Below are positions 43,184-51,781 of a DNA stretch of 64,000 bases, in pieces. How positions within the stretch are numbered: the stretch's first letter is position 1; the number at the start of each line of letters is the position of its first letter. The translations under genes and the position numbers were made by a program. The DNA is taken from NCBI GenBank assembly GCA_964500205.1, contig CAZCNS010000012.1, forward strand, positions 1 through 64,000, written 5' to 3'. The DNA comes from UBA10329 sp964500205 (GTDB lineage: Bacteria > Bacteroidota > Bacteroidia > UBA10329). The notes beneath the pieces were generated by a model that worked only from the letters and a program-made list of their open reading frames with translations, was not told the origin of the DNA and did not search any database.

Positions 43184-44368
43184 TCAGGCAGCTACAGCTG
43201 TGCGTTTCAGTCTACGATTGATGTTTGCCTCTACCACGTAGTGGTCTATCAGCGGAGCCATGATGTTCATGAACAGAATGGCGAGCATGATGCCTTCAGG
43301 GTAGGCAGGGTTGAAAACACGGATTATTATGGCAAGCAGTCCGATAAGGAATCCATAGATGTACTTGCCCGTGTTGGTCTGCGCGGCTGTAACGGGGTCT
43401 GTGGCCATGAATACTACCCCGAAGGCAAATCCGCCAACAATGAGGTGTTGCCACCAAGGGAATGCCATCAAAGCACCTCCGATGCCTGCATCAGAGAGGC
43501 TGTTGAAAATCAGACCCATGACCGCACCGCCCACGACCGCACTCAACATCACACGCCAGCTTCCAATTCCGGTCCAAAGAAGAATGAATGCACCGATGAG
43601 GATCGCAAATGTGCTGGTCTCACCTATTGATCCGGGAATGAATCCGAGGAACATGTCCTGTGCCGTGTAGGCCAGTTCGGCAGAGCCGCTCTTAACAGCG
43701 GACAGGTCTCCGAGGATGGTCGCACCGCTGATGGCATCGTTACTGATACCGCCATGCACCCATATCTTATCACCGCTCATGTAGGTAGGATAAGCGAAGA
43801 ACAGGAATGCACGCGCGGTTAAGGCCACGTTGACGATGTTCATGCCTGTTCCACCGAAGACCTCCTTGCCGAAAACAACAGCAAATGCAGTAGCCACGGC
43901 CACCATCCATAGTGGTATGTCGACAGGGAGAACAAGCGGTATGAGCATTCCGGTGACCAGGAAACCCTCTTCCACCGAGTGTCCTTTCTTCATGGCAAAG
44001 CCGAACTCGATGCCAAGGCCCACGGCATAGCTCACCACCACGATAGGCAGAACATTCCATGCACCGATGGCAAGCATGTCCATCAAGGTGGCAGTGTCCA
44101 GCTCGCCCAGTGCACGGAAATGCTGATATCCAGCATTGTACAGCCCAAAGAGCAGGCAAGGGATCATTGCCATGATGACGGTGCTCATGGTCCGCTTCAG
44201 GTCGATGCCATCTTTGATATGTGTTCCCTTAGATGTTACCTCTTTAGGCGTGAACATGAGGGTCTCAAAGGCATCGATGGCCACAAGGAAACTACCGTAC
44301 TTCTCGTACTTGCCTCCTTTTTCAAACGGCTCCTTCACTGAATGGAAGAAATTCTCAAGAAATTTCAT
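43184..44368 (-). CDS. nqrB: Na+-NQR subunit B (covalent FMN subunit)
   Basis: A 394-residue membrane subunit with about ten helices. FMN is bound to Thr217 in DAISGATILG. The MKFLENFFHSVKEPFEKGGK start is typical. Other family segments are GFLVTGMLIPLVLPVDIPLW and VFMATDPVTAAQTNTGKYIY. It forms the sodium channel part of the complex. nqrA precedes it by 101 bp, a spacer filled by a simple-sequence repeat. Confidence 0.96.
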   Translation of the reverse strand: MKFLENFFHSVKEPFEKGGKYEKYGSFLVAIDAFETLMFTPKEVTSKGTHIKDGIDLKRTMSTVIMAMIPCLLFGLYNAGYQHFRALGELDTATLMDMLAIGAWNVLPIVVVSYAVGLGIEFGFAMKKGHSVEEGFLVTGMLIPLVLPVDIPLWMVAVATAFAVVFGKEVFGGTGMNIVNVALTARAFLFFAYPTYMSGDKIWVHGGISNDAISGATILGDLSAVKSGSAELAYTAQDMFLGFIPGSIGETSTFAILIGAFILLWTGIGSWRVMLSAVVGGAVMGLIFNSLSDAGIGGALMAFPWWQHLIVGGFAFGVVFMATDPVTAAQTNTGKYIYGFLIGLLAIIIRVFNPAYPEGIMLAILFMNIMAPLIDHYVVEANINRRLKRTAVAA

Positions 44369-44435
44369 AATCTATGCTTCTATTAAGGCGTGAGACGAGG
44401 GAAGTGCTTCTCTCAACCTCTGACTGGTGCCGGTG

Positions 44436-44469
44436 ACCTTAAACTTTCAACTTTGAACGTAAACCTTTA
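44436..44469. repeat. Degenerate AACTTTCAACTTTGAACG-type spacer repeat
   Basis: CCTTAAACTTTCAACTTTGA then ACGTAAACCT lies between nqrA and nqrB. The same kind of run is found at 25474 and 31551. Confidence 0.6.
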
Positions 44470-45831
44470 CTATCCGCACTCTTTCTCGATGAGCGTCAGA
44501 CCGTCACGGATGATCTGCTGCACCGGGCTCTTCGATGTGCATACGTACTCGCAAAGCGCGAAGTCTTCTTCAACAACCTCATAGATGCCGAGGTTCTCCA
44601 TGAGCTCAATGTCACCGATAAGAATGGCCTTCACCAAATGCTGAGGAAGGATGTCCATCGGCACCACGTTCTCGTATTCGCCCGTGGTTACATAGGCTCT
44701 TCGCTCCCCGTTAGTGTTGGTGTCCAGCGCGTACTTCTTGCTCGGCATGAGCCAAGAGAAATAGCTGCGATTGGCCGAATGCTTGTTCAAGCCGGCACTT
44801 GCCCAACCCTCTGTGACGAAGAACTTAGGATGGTCGCCCTCCGGTATCACGGTGACGCTGTTGTGGTAGAAACCCAGATACCCCCCCTCGCCTGCATTCG
44901 ACCCGGTGAGGACATCTCCACTGATGAAGCGCAGGTTGCCACCCTTCACATTGCCTTTGGTGATGGAAGATATGGTTGCGCCTTGCACCGTTTTGAAGTA
45001 CTTGGCTGCCGCCACTTCAGAGCCAGCGAGGGCCACGATGCGGCTCGCATCATATTTACCAGATGTGAATGAACGTCCAATCAGGGCGACATCATCAGCG
45101 TTCACAGTCCAAACCACCTCGCCCTTGCTTACTGGACTGATGTGATGGATCTGTACGCCAACGTTGCCAGCAGGGTGGGGGCCTTTGAATTTGTGAATCT
45201 GAACCCCTTTGGCATTTTTCAGCACCTCTGAGGTGGTGTGGTCACTGTGCAGGCTCAGGTGAACTTTGCCAGTAGTCAGTTTGCCGAGAATGGTCAGGCC
45301 GGCCTGAAAGTCCTTCTCCCGACCATGCAGCACATAATCGAGGTCGGCTGCCAAGGGAGCACTGTTGAAACCGGAAATGAAGATGGCCTTCGGCTTGTCA
45401 TCAGGGCGAGCAGGGGTGCCATACGGCCTTCTCGTAACGAACGCGAGCAGGCACTGGTCCAACATTCGCTTCAGAACCTGTTCACTGCTCATTGAAGCAG
45501 GGTTGGCAGGGGCGAACTCCGCATGACGCGTCTCCTTGTCCGCAAGTATCTTGACACCCAGAATCTTCCGTTTATCACCACGGAGAATCTCTATCACTTC
45601 TCCACTTACGGGAGACGCCACTTTCAGGTCGGGATAATCCTTGCTGAAGAAGAGCGGGGCCCCTGCGAGCACTTCATCTCCCTGCTTCACAAGCATCTTC
45701 GGGGTGAGATTTTTAAAGTCGGAGGGTGCTATTTGAAAGGTCTCCGAGCGTGCCGCTGTGGCGGTCACTTTCTCGGCCTCGCCCAACAAGGGAATGTCGA
45801 GGCCACGCTTGATACTGATGTCGTTTGACAT
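44470..45831 (-). CDS. nqrA: Na+-NQR subunit A
   Basis: A 453-residue soluble subunit of the sodium-translocating NADH:quinone oxidoreductase. The start MSNDISIKRGLDIPLLGEAE is the family's; the frame upstream to 45915 is untranslated leader. Conserved stretches are MLVKQGDEVLAGAPLFFSKD, VASPVSGEVIEILRGDKRKI and GSNAGEGGYLGFYHNSVTVI. It opens the six-gene operon, which drives a sodium gradient from NADH. Confidence 0.95.
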   Translation of the reverse strand: MSNDISIKRGLDIPLLGEAEKVTATAARSETFQIAPSDFKNLTPKMLVKQGDEVLAGAPLFFSKDYPDLKVASPVSGEVIEILRGDKRKILGVKILADKETRHAEFAPANPASMSSEQVLKRMLDQCLLAFVTRRPYGTPARPDDKPKAIFISGFNSAPLAADLDYVLHGREKDFQAGLTILGKLTTGKVHLSLHSDHTTSEVLKNAKGVQIHKFKGPHPAGNVGVQIHHISPVSKGEVVWTVNADDVALIGRSFTSGKYDASRIVALAGSEVAAAKYFKTVQGATISSITKGNVKGGNLRFISGDVLTGSNAGEGGYLGFYHNSVTVIPEGDHPKFFVTEGWASAGLNKHSANRSYFSWLMPSKKYALDTNTNGERRAYVTTGEYENVVPMDILPQHLVKAILIGDIELMENLGIYEVVEEDFALCEYVCTSKSPVQQIIRDGLTLIEKECG

Positions 45832-45868
45832 AGTTGTTATCGGGATATCGGTCCTGAAAAATCGCGGG

Positions 45869-45876
45869 CAAAAATA
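45869..45876 (-). promoter_or_regulatory. Bacteroidota -7 box of the nqr operon
   Basis: TATTTTTG on the minus strand, a full match to TAnnTTTG, 37 bp before the nqrA ATG. Further upstream (about 45920-45950) lie the repeats AATCTAA and TTTAGA/TCTAAA, which may be a regulator site. Confidence 0.5.
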
Positions 45877-46000
45877 GCAGAAAGCCAATGCCCCGTTGGG
45901 ATCGTGGCTGACCAATCTAATTTAGAACTAATCTAAATAGAGGCGAGTGTTTGGCGGACTACAAGTATTTGTGCATCAGGGTATTGATGTTGTTTTTTGA

Positions 46001-46085
46001 TTACCTGCTCAGATACAGGTTCCGCTCCGAGTACATCTCTGGAAGAACTCGTCCTGAAAATCGTCTATGAAGCGGATGGCATCTC
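46001..46085 (-). pseudogene. Displaced 3' end of carB
   Basis: Read on the minus strand this matches the last 27 codons of carB (46543-46627) at close to nine in ten bases, including the AIRFIDDFQDEFFQ segment. It ends with TAA exactly where carB ends with TGA. One base is missing in the middle (CTCTGG against CTCTTGG on the plus strand), so the frame is broken. It has no start codon of its own and is separated from carB by the hairpin array. Confidence 0.85.
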
Positions 46086-46101
46086 TGTCTTGAAACCGGA
46101 T

Positions 46102-46437
46102 ATCGGGATTACATGTCGCGATAATGGGACTTAAAATCCCGAAGACGGGACTTAGAGTCCCGATATTGGGACTTCCTGTCCCGGAAATAGGACTCTGTAT
46201 CCCATTAACGGGACTATATATCCCGATGATGGGACTTAAAATCCCGAAAACGGGCCTTTGAGTCCCGTTAATGGGACTTAGAGTCCCGAAGATGGGACTT
46301 AGAGTCCCGATATTGGGACTTCCTGTCCCGAAAATAGGACTCCGTATCCCATTAACGGGACTACATATCCCGATTATGGGACTTAAAATCCCGAAAACGG
46401 GCCTTCGTGTCCCGTTAATGGGACTTAGAATCCCGAA
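46102..46437. repeat. Array of fifteen 21-bp hairpin units with a 147-bp higher-order period
   Basis: From 46123 to 46437 there are fifteen contiguous 21-bp units with no spacers; a worn sixteenth unit is at 46102-46122. Each unit has the core GGGACTnnnAGTCCC (for example GGGACTTAGAGTCCC), a small hairpin, and the joints CCCgxxxxGGG are also nearly symmetric, so alternative pairings are possible. Units 2-8 (46144-46290) and 9-15 (46291-46437) match one to one with 8 differences in 147 bp. As 21 is a multiple of 3, a minus-strand frame stays open through it with a seven-residue SPIxGTx pattern. It lies just downstream of carB. Confidence 0.95.
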
Positions 46438-46542
46438 ATCCATGCATTGAACTGGTGGCACGGTCAAGTGTTCCGAGGGATTCTTGCAAAGCATTGGCCC
46501 CAAACGGATGACCTATAAGGAAGACGCACCCAACACTCCCAA

Positions 46543-49359
46543 TCACCTGCTCAGATACAGGTTCCTCTCCGAGTACACCTCTTGGAAGAACTCGTCCTGG
46601 AGGTCGTCTATGAAGCGGATGGCCTCGCCTGTGGATTTCATCTCGGGGCCGAGTTCCTTGCTCAACTCTGGGAATTTTTCGTAGCTGAACACGGGTATCT
46701 TGATGGCATAGCCCTTCTTCGTTGGGTTGAAGTTGAAGTCCTTCACCTTCTTCTCGCGCATCATCACCTTGACGGCATAGTTCACATACGGCTCATCATA
46801 CGCCTTAGCGATGAAAGGAACGGTGCGCGATGCACGCGGGTTGGCCTCGATGATATAGACCACCTCGTCCTTGACCGCGAACTGGATGTTGATGAGGCCC
46901 ACGGTCTTGAGCGCAACCGCGATGGTCTTGGTGTGCTCCTCTATCTGGCGCATCACGTTGTCGCTGAGGTCGAAGGGTGGGAGCACCGCGTAGGAGTCGC
47001 CCGAGTGGATGCCCGCAGGTTCGATGTGCTCCATGATGCCGATGATGTAAACGTCCTCGCCATCGCAAATGGAGTCGGACTCGGCCTCAATGGCGTTCTC
47101 CAGGAAATGGTCGAGCAGGATGCGGTTGCCAGGCAGGTCTTTCAGCAGGTTGACCACATGCTCCTCCAGCTCGCGCTCGTTGATCACGATCTTCATGCTC
47201 TGCCCGCCAAGCACGTAGCTGGGGCGCACCAGAAGAGGGAACCCGAGCTCTTTGCTCAGTTTCACGGCAGTGTCTGCATCTTCGGCCACCCCGAATTTAG
47301 GGTAGGGGATGCCATGCTCCTGCAGCAGCTTGGAGAATCGGCCACGGTCTTCTGCGAGGTCGAGGCTCTCGAAGTCGGTGCCGATGATCTTGATGCCGTA
47401 GCGTTCCAGCTTCTCGGCCAGTTTGAGGGCGGTCTGTCCTCCCAGTTGGACGATGACGCCCTCTGGCTTCTCGTGCAGGATGATGTCGTAGATGTGTTCC
47501 CAGAACACCGGCTCAAAATAGAGCTTGTCGGCAGTGTCGAAGTCGGTGCTTACCGTCTCGGGGTTGCAGTTGATCATGATGGTCTCGTAGCCGCACTCCT
47601 TCGCGGCCAGCACGCCATGCACGCAACTGTAGTCGAACTCGATGCCCTGCCCGATGCGGTTCGGGCCGCTGCCGAGCACCACGATCTTCTTCTTTTCGGA
47701 ACGGACGCTCTCGTTCTCATCCTCAAATGTGGAGTAGTAATAAGGTGTCTGAGCGGGGAACTCTGCCGCACAGGTGTCCACCAGCTTATAGACCCGTTGG
47801 ATGCCCATCTCCTGCCTGCGGTTGAACACCTGGCTCTCCAAGCAGTTGAGCAGATGCGCCACCTGGCGGTCGGCATAGCCCTTCTGTTTGGCCTCGTAAA
47901 GCAGCTCGCGGGGCAGGGTCTCCAGTTTGAACTTAGAGATCTCATCTTCCAGCGCGATCAGTTCCTGAATCTGTTCGAGGAACCATTTGTCGATGCGGGT
48001 GATGCTCTGGATGGTCTTGAGCGGGATGCCCATCTTGAAGGCATCATAGATGTGGAAGATACGGTTCCAGCTGGCATTGCCGAGGCTGTGGAGGATCTGC
48101 TGCTGGTCGCGGAGCTCCTTGCCATCGGCACCAAGGCCGTTGCGTTTTATCTCCAACGACTGACAAGCCTTCTGCAACGCCTCCTGAAACGTGCGCCCGA
48201 TGCCCATCACCTCGCCCACGCTCTTCATCTGCAGGCCCAATCTGCGGTCAGCACCCTTGAACTTGTCGAAGTTCCAGCGCGGTATCTTGACGATAACGTA
48301 GTCCAATGTAGGCTCGAAGAAGGCCGAGGTGGTCTTGGTGATCTGGTTCTCCAGCTCGTCCAGATGGTAGCCGATGGCCAGCTTCGATGCGATCTTGGCG
48401 ATGGGATAGCCCGTGGCTTTCGATGCCAGCGCGGACGAGCGGCTTACACGGGGGTTGATCTCGATGGCGATGATGTCCTCCTTCTCATCATCACTTACAG
48501 CGAACTGCACGTTGCAGCCGCCCGCGAAGTTCCCGATGGAGCGCATCATCTTGATGGCCATGTCTCTCATCCGCTGGTAGGTCTTGTCGCTCAGCGTCAT
48601 GGCCGGGGCCACGGTGATGCTGTCGCCCGTGTGAATGCCCATCGGGTCGAAATTCTCGATGGAGCAGATGATGACCACATTGTCGTTGGCATCGCGCAGC
48701 AGTTCCAGTTCGAACTCCTTCCAGCCCAGCACGGCTTTATCGATCATCACCTCGTGGATGGGGGAGAGCTGTAGGCCGCGGTTCAGCAGCTTGTCGAACT
48801 CCGTAGGATCGTGCACTATGCTGGCACCCGCACCACCCAGCGTGTATGATGCTCGGATGCAAAGCGGGAAACCGAACTCCTGCGCCACCTCCTTGCCTTC
48901 GAGGAAAGACTTGGCGGTCGTCTGAGGAGCCATCGCCACGCCTATCTTTAACATCAGCTTGCGGAACTTCTCGCGGTCCTCGGTGATTTCGATGGCCTCT
49001 ACATCCACTCCGATCATCCGCACTCCGTATTTCGCCCAGATACCAAGGTCTTTGCACTTGATGGCGAGGTTGAGGGCCGTCTGTCCACCCATGGTCGGAA
49101 GCACGCAGTCGATCTTGTGTTTCTCCAGTATCTTGACGATGCTCTTGGGTTCCAGCGGCAACAGATAGATGTTGTCGGCCGTGACCTTATCGGTCATGAT
49201 GGTTGCGGGGTTGGGGTTGATGATGGTGACCTCGATACCTTCCTCGCGCAACGACCTTGCTGCCTGCGAACCTGAATAATCGAACTCGCAGGCCTGACCG
49301 ATTACGATGGGGCCGCTGCCGATGATGAGCACGGACTTGATAGATGGGTCTTTGGGCAT
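46543..49359 (-). CDS. carB: Carbamoyl-phosphate synthase large subunit
   Basis: A 938-residue CarB that makes carbamoyl phosphate for arginine and pyrimidine synthesis. The start MPKDPSIKSVLIIGSGPIVI is the family's; the open frame above it to 49617 is not used. Two ATP-grasp halves are seen: ASYTLGGAGASIVHD and PSYVLGGQSMKIVI mark the loops, and INPRVSRSSALASKATGYPI and EANPRASRTVPFIAKAYDEP the active-site ends. It stops right after the second half (GPEMKSTGEAIRFIDDLQDE), lacking the regulatory MGS domain of E. coli CarB; this short form is usual in Bacteroidota. No carA is in the window. Confidence 0.95.
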   Translation of the reverse strand: MPKDPSIKSVLIIGSGPIVIGQACEFDYSGSQAARSLREEGIEVTIINPNPATIMTDKVTADNIYLLPLEPKSIVKILEKHKIDCVLPTMGGQTALNLAIKCKDLGIWAKYGVRMIGVDVEAIEITEDREKFRKLMLKIGVAMAPQTTAKSFLEGKEVAQEFGFPLCIRASYTLGGAGASIVHDPTEFDKLLNRGLQLSPIHEVMIDKAVLGWKEFELELLRDANDNVVIICSIENFDPMGIHTGDSITVAPAMTLSDKTYQRMRDMAIKMMRSIGNFAGGCNVQFAVSDDEKEDIIAIEINPRVSRSSALASKATGYPIAKIASKLAIGYHLDELENQITKTTSAFFEPTLDYVIVKIPRWNFDKFKGADRRLGLQMKSVGEVMGIGRTFQEALQKACQSLEIKRNGLGADGKELRDQQQILHSLGNASWNRIFHIYDAFKMGIPLKTIQSITRIDKWFLEQIQELIALEDEISKFKLETLPRELLYEAKQKGYADRQVAHLLNCLESQVFNRRQEMGIQRVYKLVDTCAAEFPAQTPYYYSTFEDENESVRSEKKKIVVLGSGPNRIGQGIEFDYSCVHGVLAAKECGYETIMINCNPETVSTDFDTADKLYFEPVFWEHIYDIILHEKPEGVIVQLGGQTALKLAEKLERYGIKIIGTDFESLDLAEDRGRFSKLLQEHGIPYPKFGVAEDADTAVKLSKELGFPLLVRPSYVLGGQSMKIVINERELEEHVVNLLKDLPGNRILLDHFLENAIEAESDSICDGEDVYIIGIMEHIEPAGIHSGDSYAVLPPFDLSDNVMRQIEEHTKTIAVALKTVGLINIQFAVKDEVVYIIEANPRASRTVPFIAKAYDEPYVNYAVKVMMREKKVKDFNFNPTKKGYAIKIPVFSYEKFPELSKELGPEMKSTGEAIRFIDDLQDEFFQEVYSERNLYLSR

Positions 49360-49605
49360 GCTTATTTCTGTTTGATTGCTGTGAATGAATCTGTTACAGG
49401 AAAAGGATTGAGGCGACTCAAACCGCGCCAAGGTAGGTGGTGACCGACAAGTAGTGCCATTTGTCAACTCATACTTTGCTAACAGTTCATTCACAATTAT
49501 CTGCACATGCAGCCGAAACCGTCTACCTCGATGTTCTTTCATGTCATTGCATCTTTGTCGAGGCGGAGAGCTGAGGATTCGTGTCCCTTCGTTTCTCGTG
49601 TTTCC

Positions 49606-50067
49606 ATGATGTCTCACCCTTCCCTAAACCTGCCAATAGATGCGTTCCGAGTAGAACTGCGTGACGGATGCGAGCAGGTGTTTTGCCAGGTTCGCAGAAA
49701 GTGGGTCGTTCTCACGCCCGAGGAGTGGGTGCGTCAGCATGTGGTCGCCTACCTGCATCGATCGCTTGGGTATCCGCTCTCACTGATGCGCCTGGAGAAA
49801 CGGGTGGACGGAGGTAAGCGCCTTCAACGTTCGGACGTCACGGCCCATGCAAGTGATGGCCGTCCGCTGCTGCTCGTGGAATGCAAGGCCCCTGATGAAC
49901 CCATCGACCGGGAGACCTTGTTCCAAGCATCGCGCTACAACAGGCACATCGGTGCAGGACACATCCTGCTCAGCAATGGAATGGTGCATCAATGCTGTCG
50001 AATTGACGGGGGCGAGGTCAACTTTCTGGATGCTATTCCGTTTTACACAGACCTGATCAACATTTGA
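49606..50067 (+). CDS. HsdR N-terminal-like PD-(D/E)XK domain protein
   Basis: A 153-residue protein matching the stand-alone type I restriction enzyme R N-terminal domain (HSDR_N_2-like) found across Bacteroidota. RRKWVVLTPEEWVRQHVVAY is the usual start of this family, and QRSDVTAHASDGRPLLLVEC followed by KAP gives Asp, Glu and Lys of the nuclease core. No helicase or methylase gene is near, so it is not a restriction system by itself; function unknown. The ATG at 49609 is an equally good start. Confidence 0.8.
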   Translation: MMSHPSLNLPIDAFRVELRDGCEQVFCQVRRKWVVLTPEEWVRQHVVAYLHRSLGYPLSLMRLEKRVDGGKRLQRSDVTAHASDGRPLLLVECKAPDEPIDRETLFQASRYNRHIGAGHILLSNGMVHQCCRIDGGEVNFLDAIPFYTDLINI

Positions 50068-50097
50068 AGTAATTTCATAGCCCCGAAACTGAAAGTC

Positions 50098-51693
50098 ATG
50101 AAAGCACTGTCCGCCTGCCTGCTGTTGCTCCCTTTTCTCACCATGGCTCAGGATGCCGCTGTTCCGGGCATCCTCATCGCCAAGGTCAATGAGTCCTCGA
50201 AGTCAGAAATTCTTGCTGAAAGTGCCGACTGGGGTGCATTCAAAGGTTTGGAGGTATTGTCGGTGAGGCAGATGTTCCCCAATGCAGAGGATCCGAAGGG
50301 ACGAACGGACCGATTCGGGAATCCATTCGTTGATCTTAGCCGCACTTTCCGGTTGCATCTGTCAGAGAATACCGATCTGAACGAGGCCATCCGATTGCTG
50401 ATGAGCACGGGTCTGTTTGAATGGGTTGAGCACACCACCCGCTCCGAGACCTTCAGCACCCCCAACGACCCCAATCTCCCATCTCAGAACCACCTGACCC
50501 AGATCGATGTGTTTAATGCGTGGACTGTCACCACGGGCGATACCAACACTGTCATCGGGGTAACGGACACCAGCTTTGACATCTTTCACCAGGATCTTCA
50601 AGGAAATCTTAAGTACAACTACGATGATCCCGTCAACGGGGCGGATGATGATGGTGACGGTTTTGTGGACAACTACGCGGGGTGGGATATTGCCGATAAC
50701 AACAACACACTTTTTGTGGCCAACAACTTCCATGGCACTGGCGTACTGGCCGTGTCATCTGCCACCACGGACAATGGTGTTGGCATCGCAGGCGTAGGTT
50801 ATCATTGCAAGTACTTGCCAGTGAAGATCGGCAACAGTGCAGGCAGCATCCTTACTGCCGATGGCTATGAGTCGATCACCTACTGTGCTGATCGCGACTG
50901 CAAGGTAATCAATTGTTCTTGGGGCACCACCACTTTTAGCCAGTTGGGGCAGGATGTGGTCGATTATGCCACCATCAACAAGGACGCTCTGGTGGTGGCC
51001 GCGGCTGGTAACCTTGCTGTGGAGGAGTATCGCTATCCGGCCTCTTTTCACCGTGCGCTCAGTGTCACAGGTGTTCACAACAATGATGTGTTCGACAACG
51101 GCTCCAACCCCACCTTCACTTGGGCAGACAGTGTGGACCTCTGCGCCCAGGGCTTCAATGTGTACAGCACAGCAACAGTAGGCGGCACGCAGGGTGCAGG
51201 TCCGGTTTATACCACTACCGGTGGCACGAGCTATGCCGCACCTCAGGTGTCCGGTGCTGCCGCGCTCATCCGGTCTCATTTCAGCTGTCTCACTGCCATA
51301 GAGACGGCCGCTTTACTTCTTGATTATGCCGTTGATATTGAGGGAGTAGGTACCAACTCCAACTACGCAGGCAAGATCGGAAAGCGGCTCGACATCGGGG
51401 CGGTGTTCAACATGCCGATGAATCCGTGCGAGATAACGGGCTTGGACGAGCAGTCTGCCCGCAATGGCCTGTTGCTCTTCCCCAACCCGTCCTCAGATGA
51501 GTTCACTGTTCGGACCAATGACTCTGGCAGATGGACACTGACGATTACAGATATGCAAGGGCGCGCAGTGATGCACAGCAGTTTCGTTGGCGACAGGGAA
51601 ACCGTTAGCGGGCTGGCTCCCGGCCTTTACGCGGTGCAGGCCGAGAGTGCCACCAAGCGCTTTACTGCAAGGGTCATCGTGGTCGCGCAGTGA
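50098..51693 (+). CDS. Secreted subtilisin-like (S8) peptidase with T9SS sorting domain
   Basis: A 531-residue protein: signal peptide (MKALSACLLLLPFLTMAQ), a propeptide-like region, an S8 catalytic domain and a T9SS type A C-terminal domain. The triad is Asp157 (VIGVTDTSFD), His212 (NFHGTGVLAV) and Ser378 (GGTSYAAPQVSGAAALI). The insert DDPVNGADDDGDGFVDNY is rich in Asp and probably binds calcium. The sorting domain starts near residue 460 with LLLFPNPSSDEFTV and ends ATKRFTARVIVVAQ. It should act outside the cell or on its surface. Confidence 0.92.
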   Translation: MKALSACLLLLPFLTMAQDAAVPGILIAKVNESSKSEILAESADWGAFKGLEVLSVRQMFPNAEDPKGRTDRFGNPFVDLSRTFRLHLSENTDLNEAIRLLMSTGLFEWVEHTTRSETFSTPNDPNLPSQNHLTQIDVFNAWTVTTGDTNTVIGVTDTSFDIFHQDLQGNLKYNYDDPVNGADDDGDGFVDNYAGWDIADNNNTLFVANNFHGTGVLAVSSATTDNGVGIAGVGYHCKYLPVKIGNSAGSILTADGYESITYCADRDCKVINCSWGTTTFSQLGQDVVDYATINKDALVVAAAGNLAVEEYRYPASFHRALSVTGVHNNDVFDNGSNPTFTWADSVDLCAQGFNVYSTATVGGTQGAGPVYTTTGGTSYAAPQVSGAAALIRSHFSCLTAIETAALLLDYAVDIEGVGTNSNYAGKIGKRLDIGAVFNMPMNPCEITGLDEQSARNGLLLFPNPSSDEFTVRTNDSGRWTLTITDMQGRAVMHSSFVGDRETVSGLAPGLYAVQAESATKRFTARVIVVAQ

Positions 51694-51742
51694 GTTGTAT
51701 GGACCTCTGGTCGAAGATGAGGGTTCGCAGGGCGTAAAAAGC

Positions 51743-51750
51743 TACTTTTG
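51743..51750 (+). promoter_or_regulatory. Bacteroidota -7 box of the Wzz/ligase operon
   Basis: TACTTTTG, a full match to TAnnTTTG, 31 bp before the ATG at 51782. No clear -33 TTG at the right distance. Confidence 0.45.
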
Positions 51751-51781
51751 GCCCTGCCCAAACTAACCTTTACTGTACTCA

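Noticed and set aside
46123..46437. CRISPR array
   Set aside because: The units are contiguous 21-bp repeats with no unique spacers, and no cas genes are in the window.
46009..46503. A 164-codon minus-strand frame through the hairpin array (SPIxGTx heptads)
   Set aside because: It stays open because the unit is 21 bp, and its end is the frameshifted carB fragment. No signal, domain or start context supports translation.
46582..48774. A 730-codon plus-strand frame
   Set aside because: It lies wholly antisense to the conserved carB gene and has no recognisable domain; GC-rich codon use makes such shadows common here. The same holds for the frames at 36008-37057, 19263-20153 and 33574-34854.
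46543..49359. carB as a truncated gene
   Set aside because: It lacks the MGS domain found in E. coli, but as far as I know Bacteroidota CarB normally ends here, and the C-terminal residues look natural.
49606..50067. Restriction-modification system
   Set aside because: Only an isolated HsdR N-terminal-like domain is present; no motor, specificity or methylase gene is near, and such stand-alone genes are ordinary in Bacteroidota.
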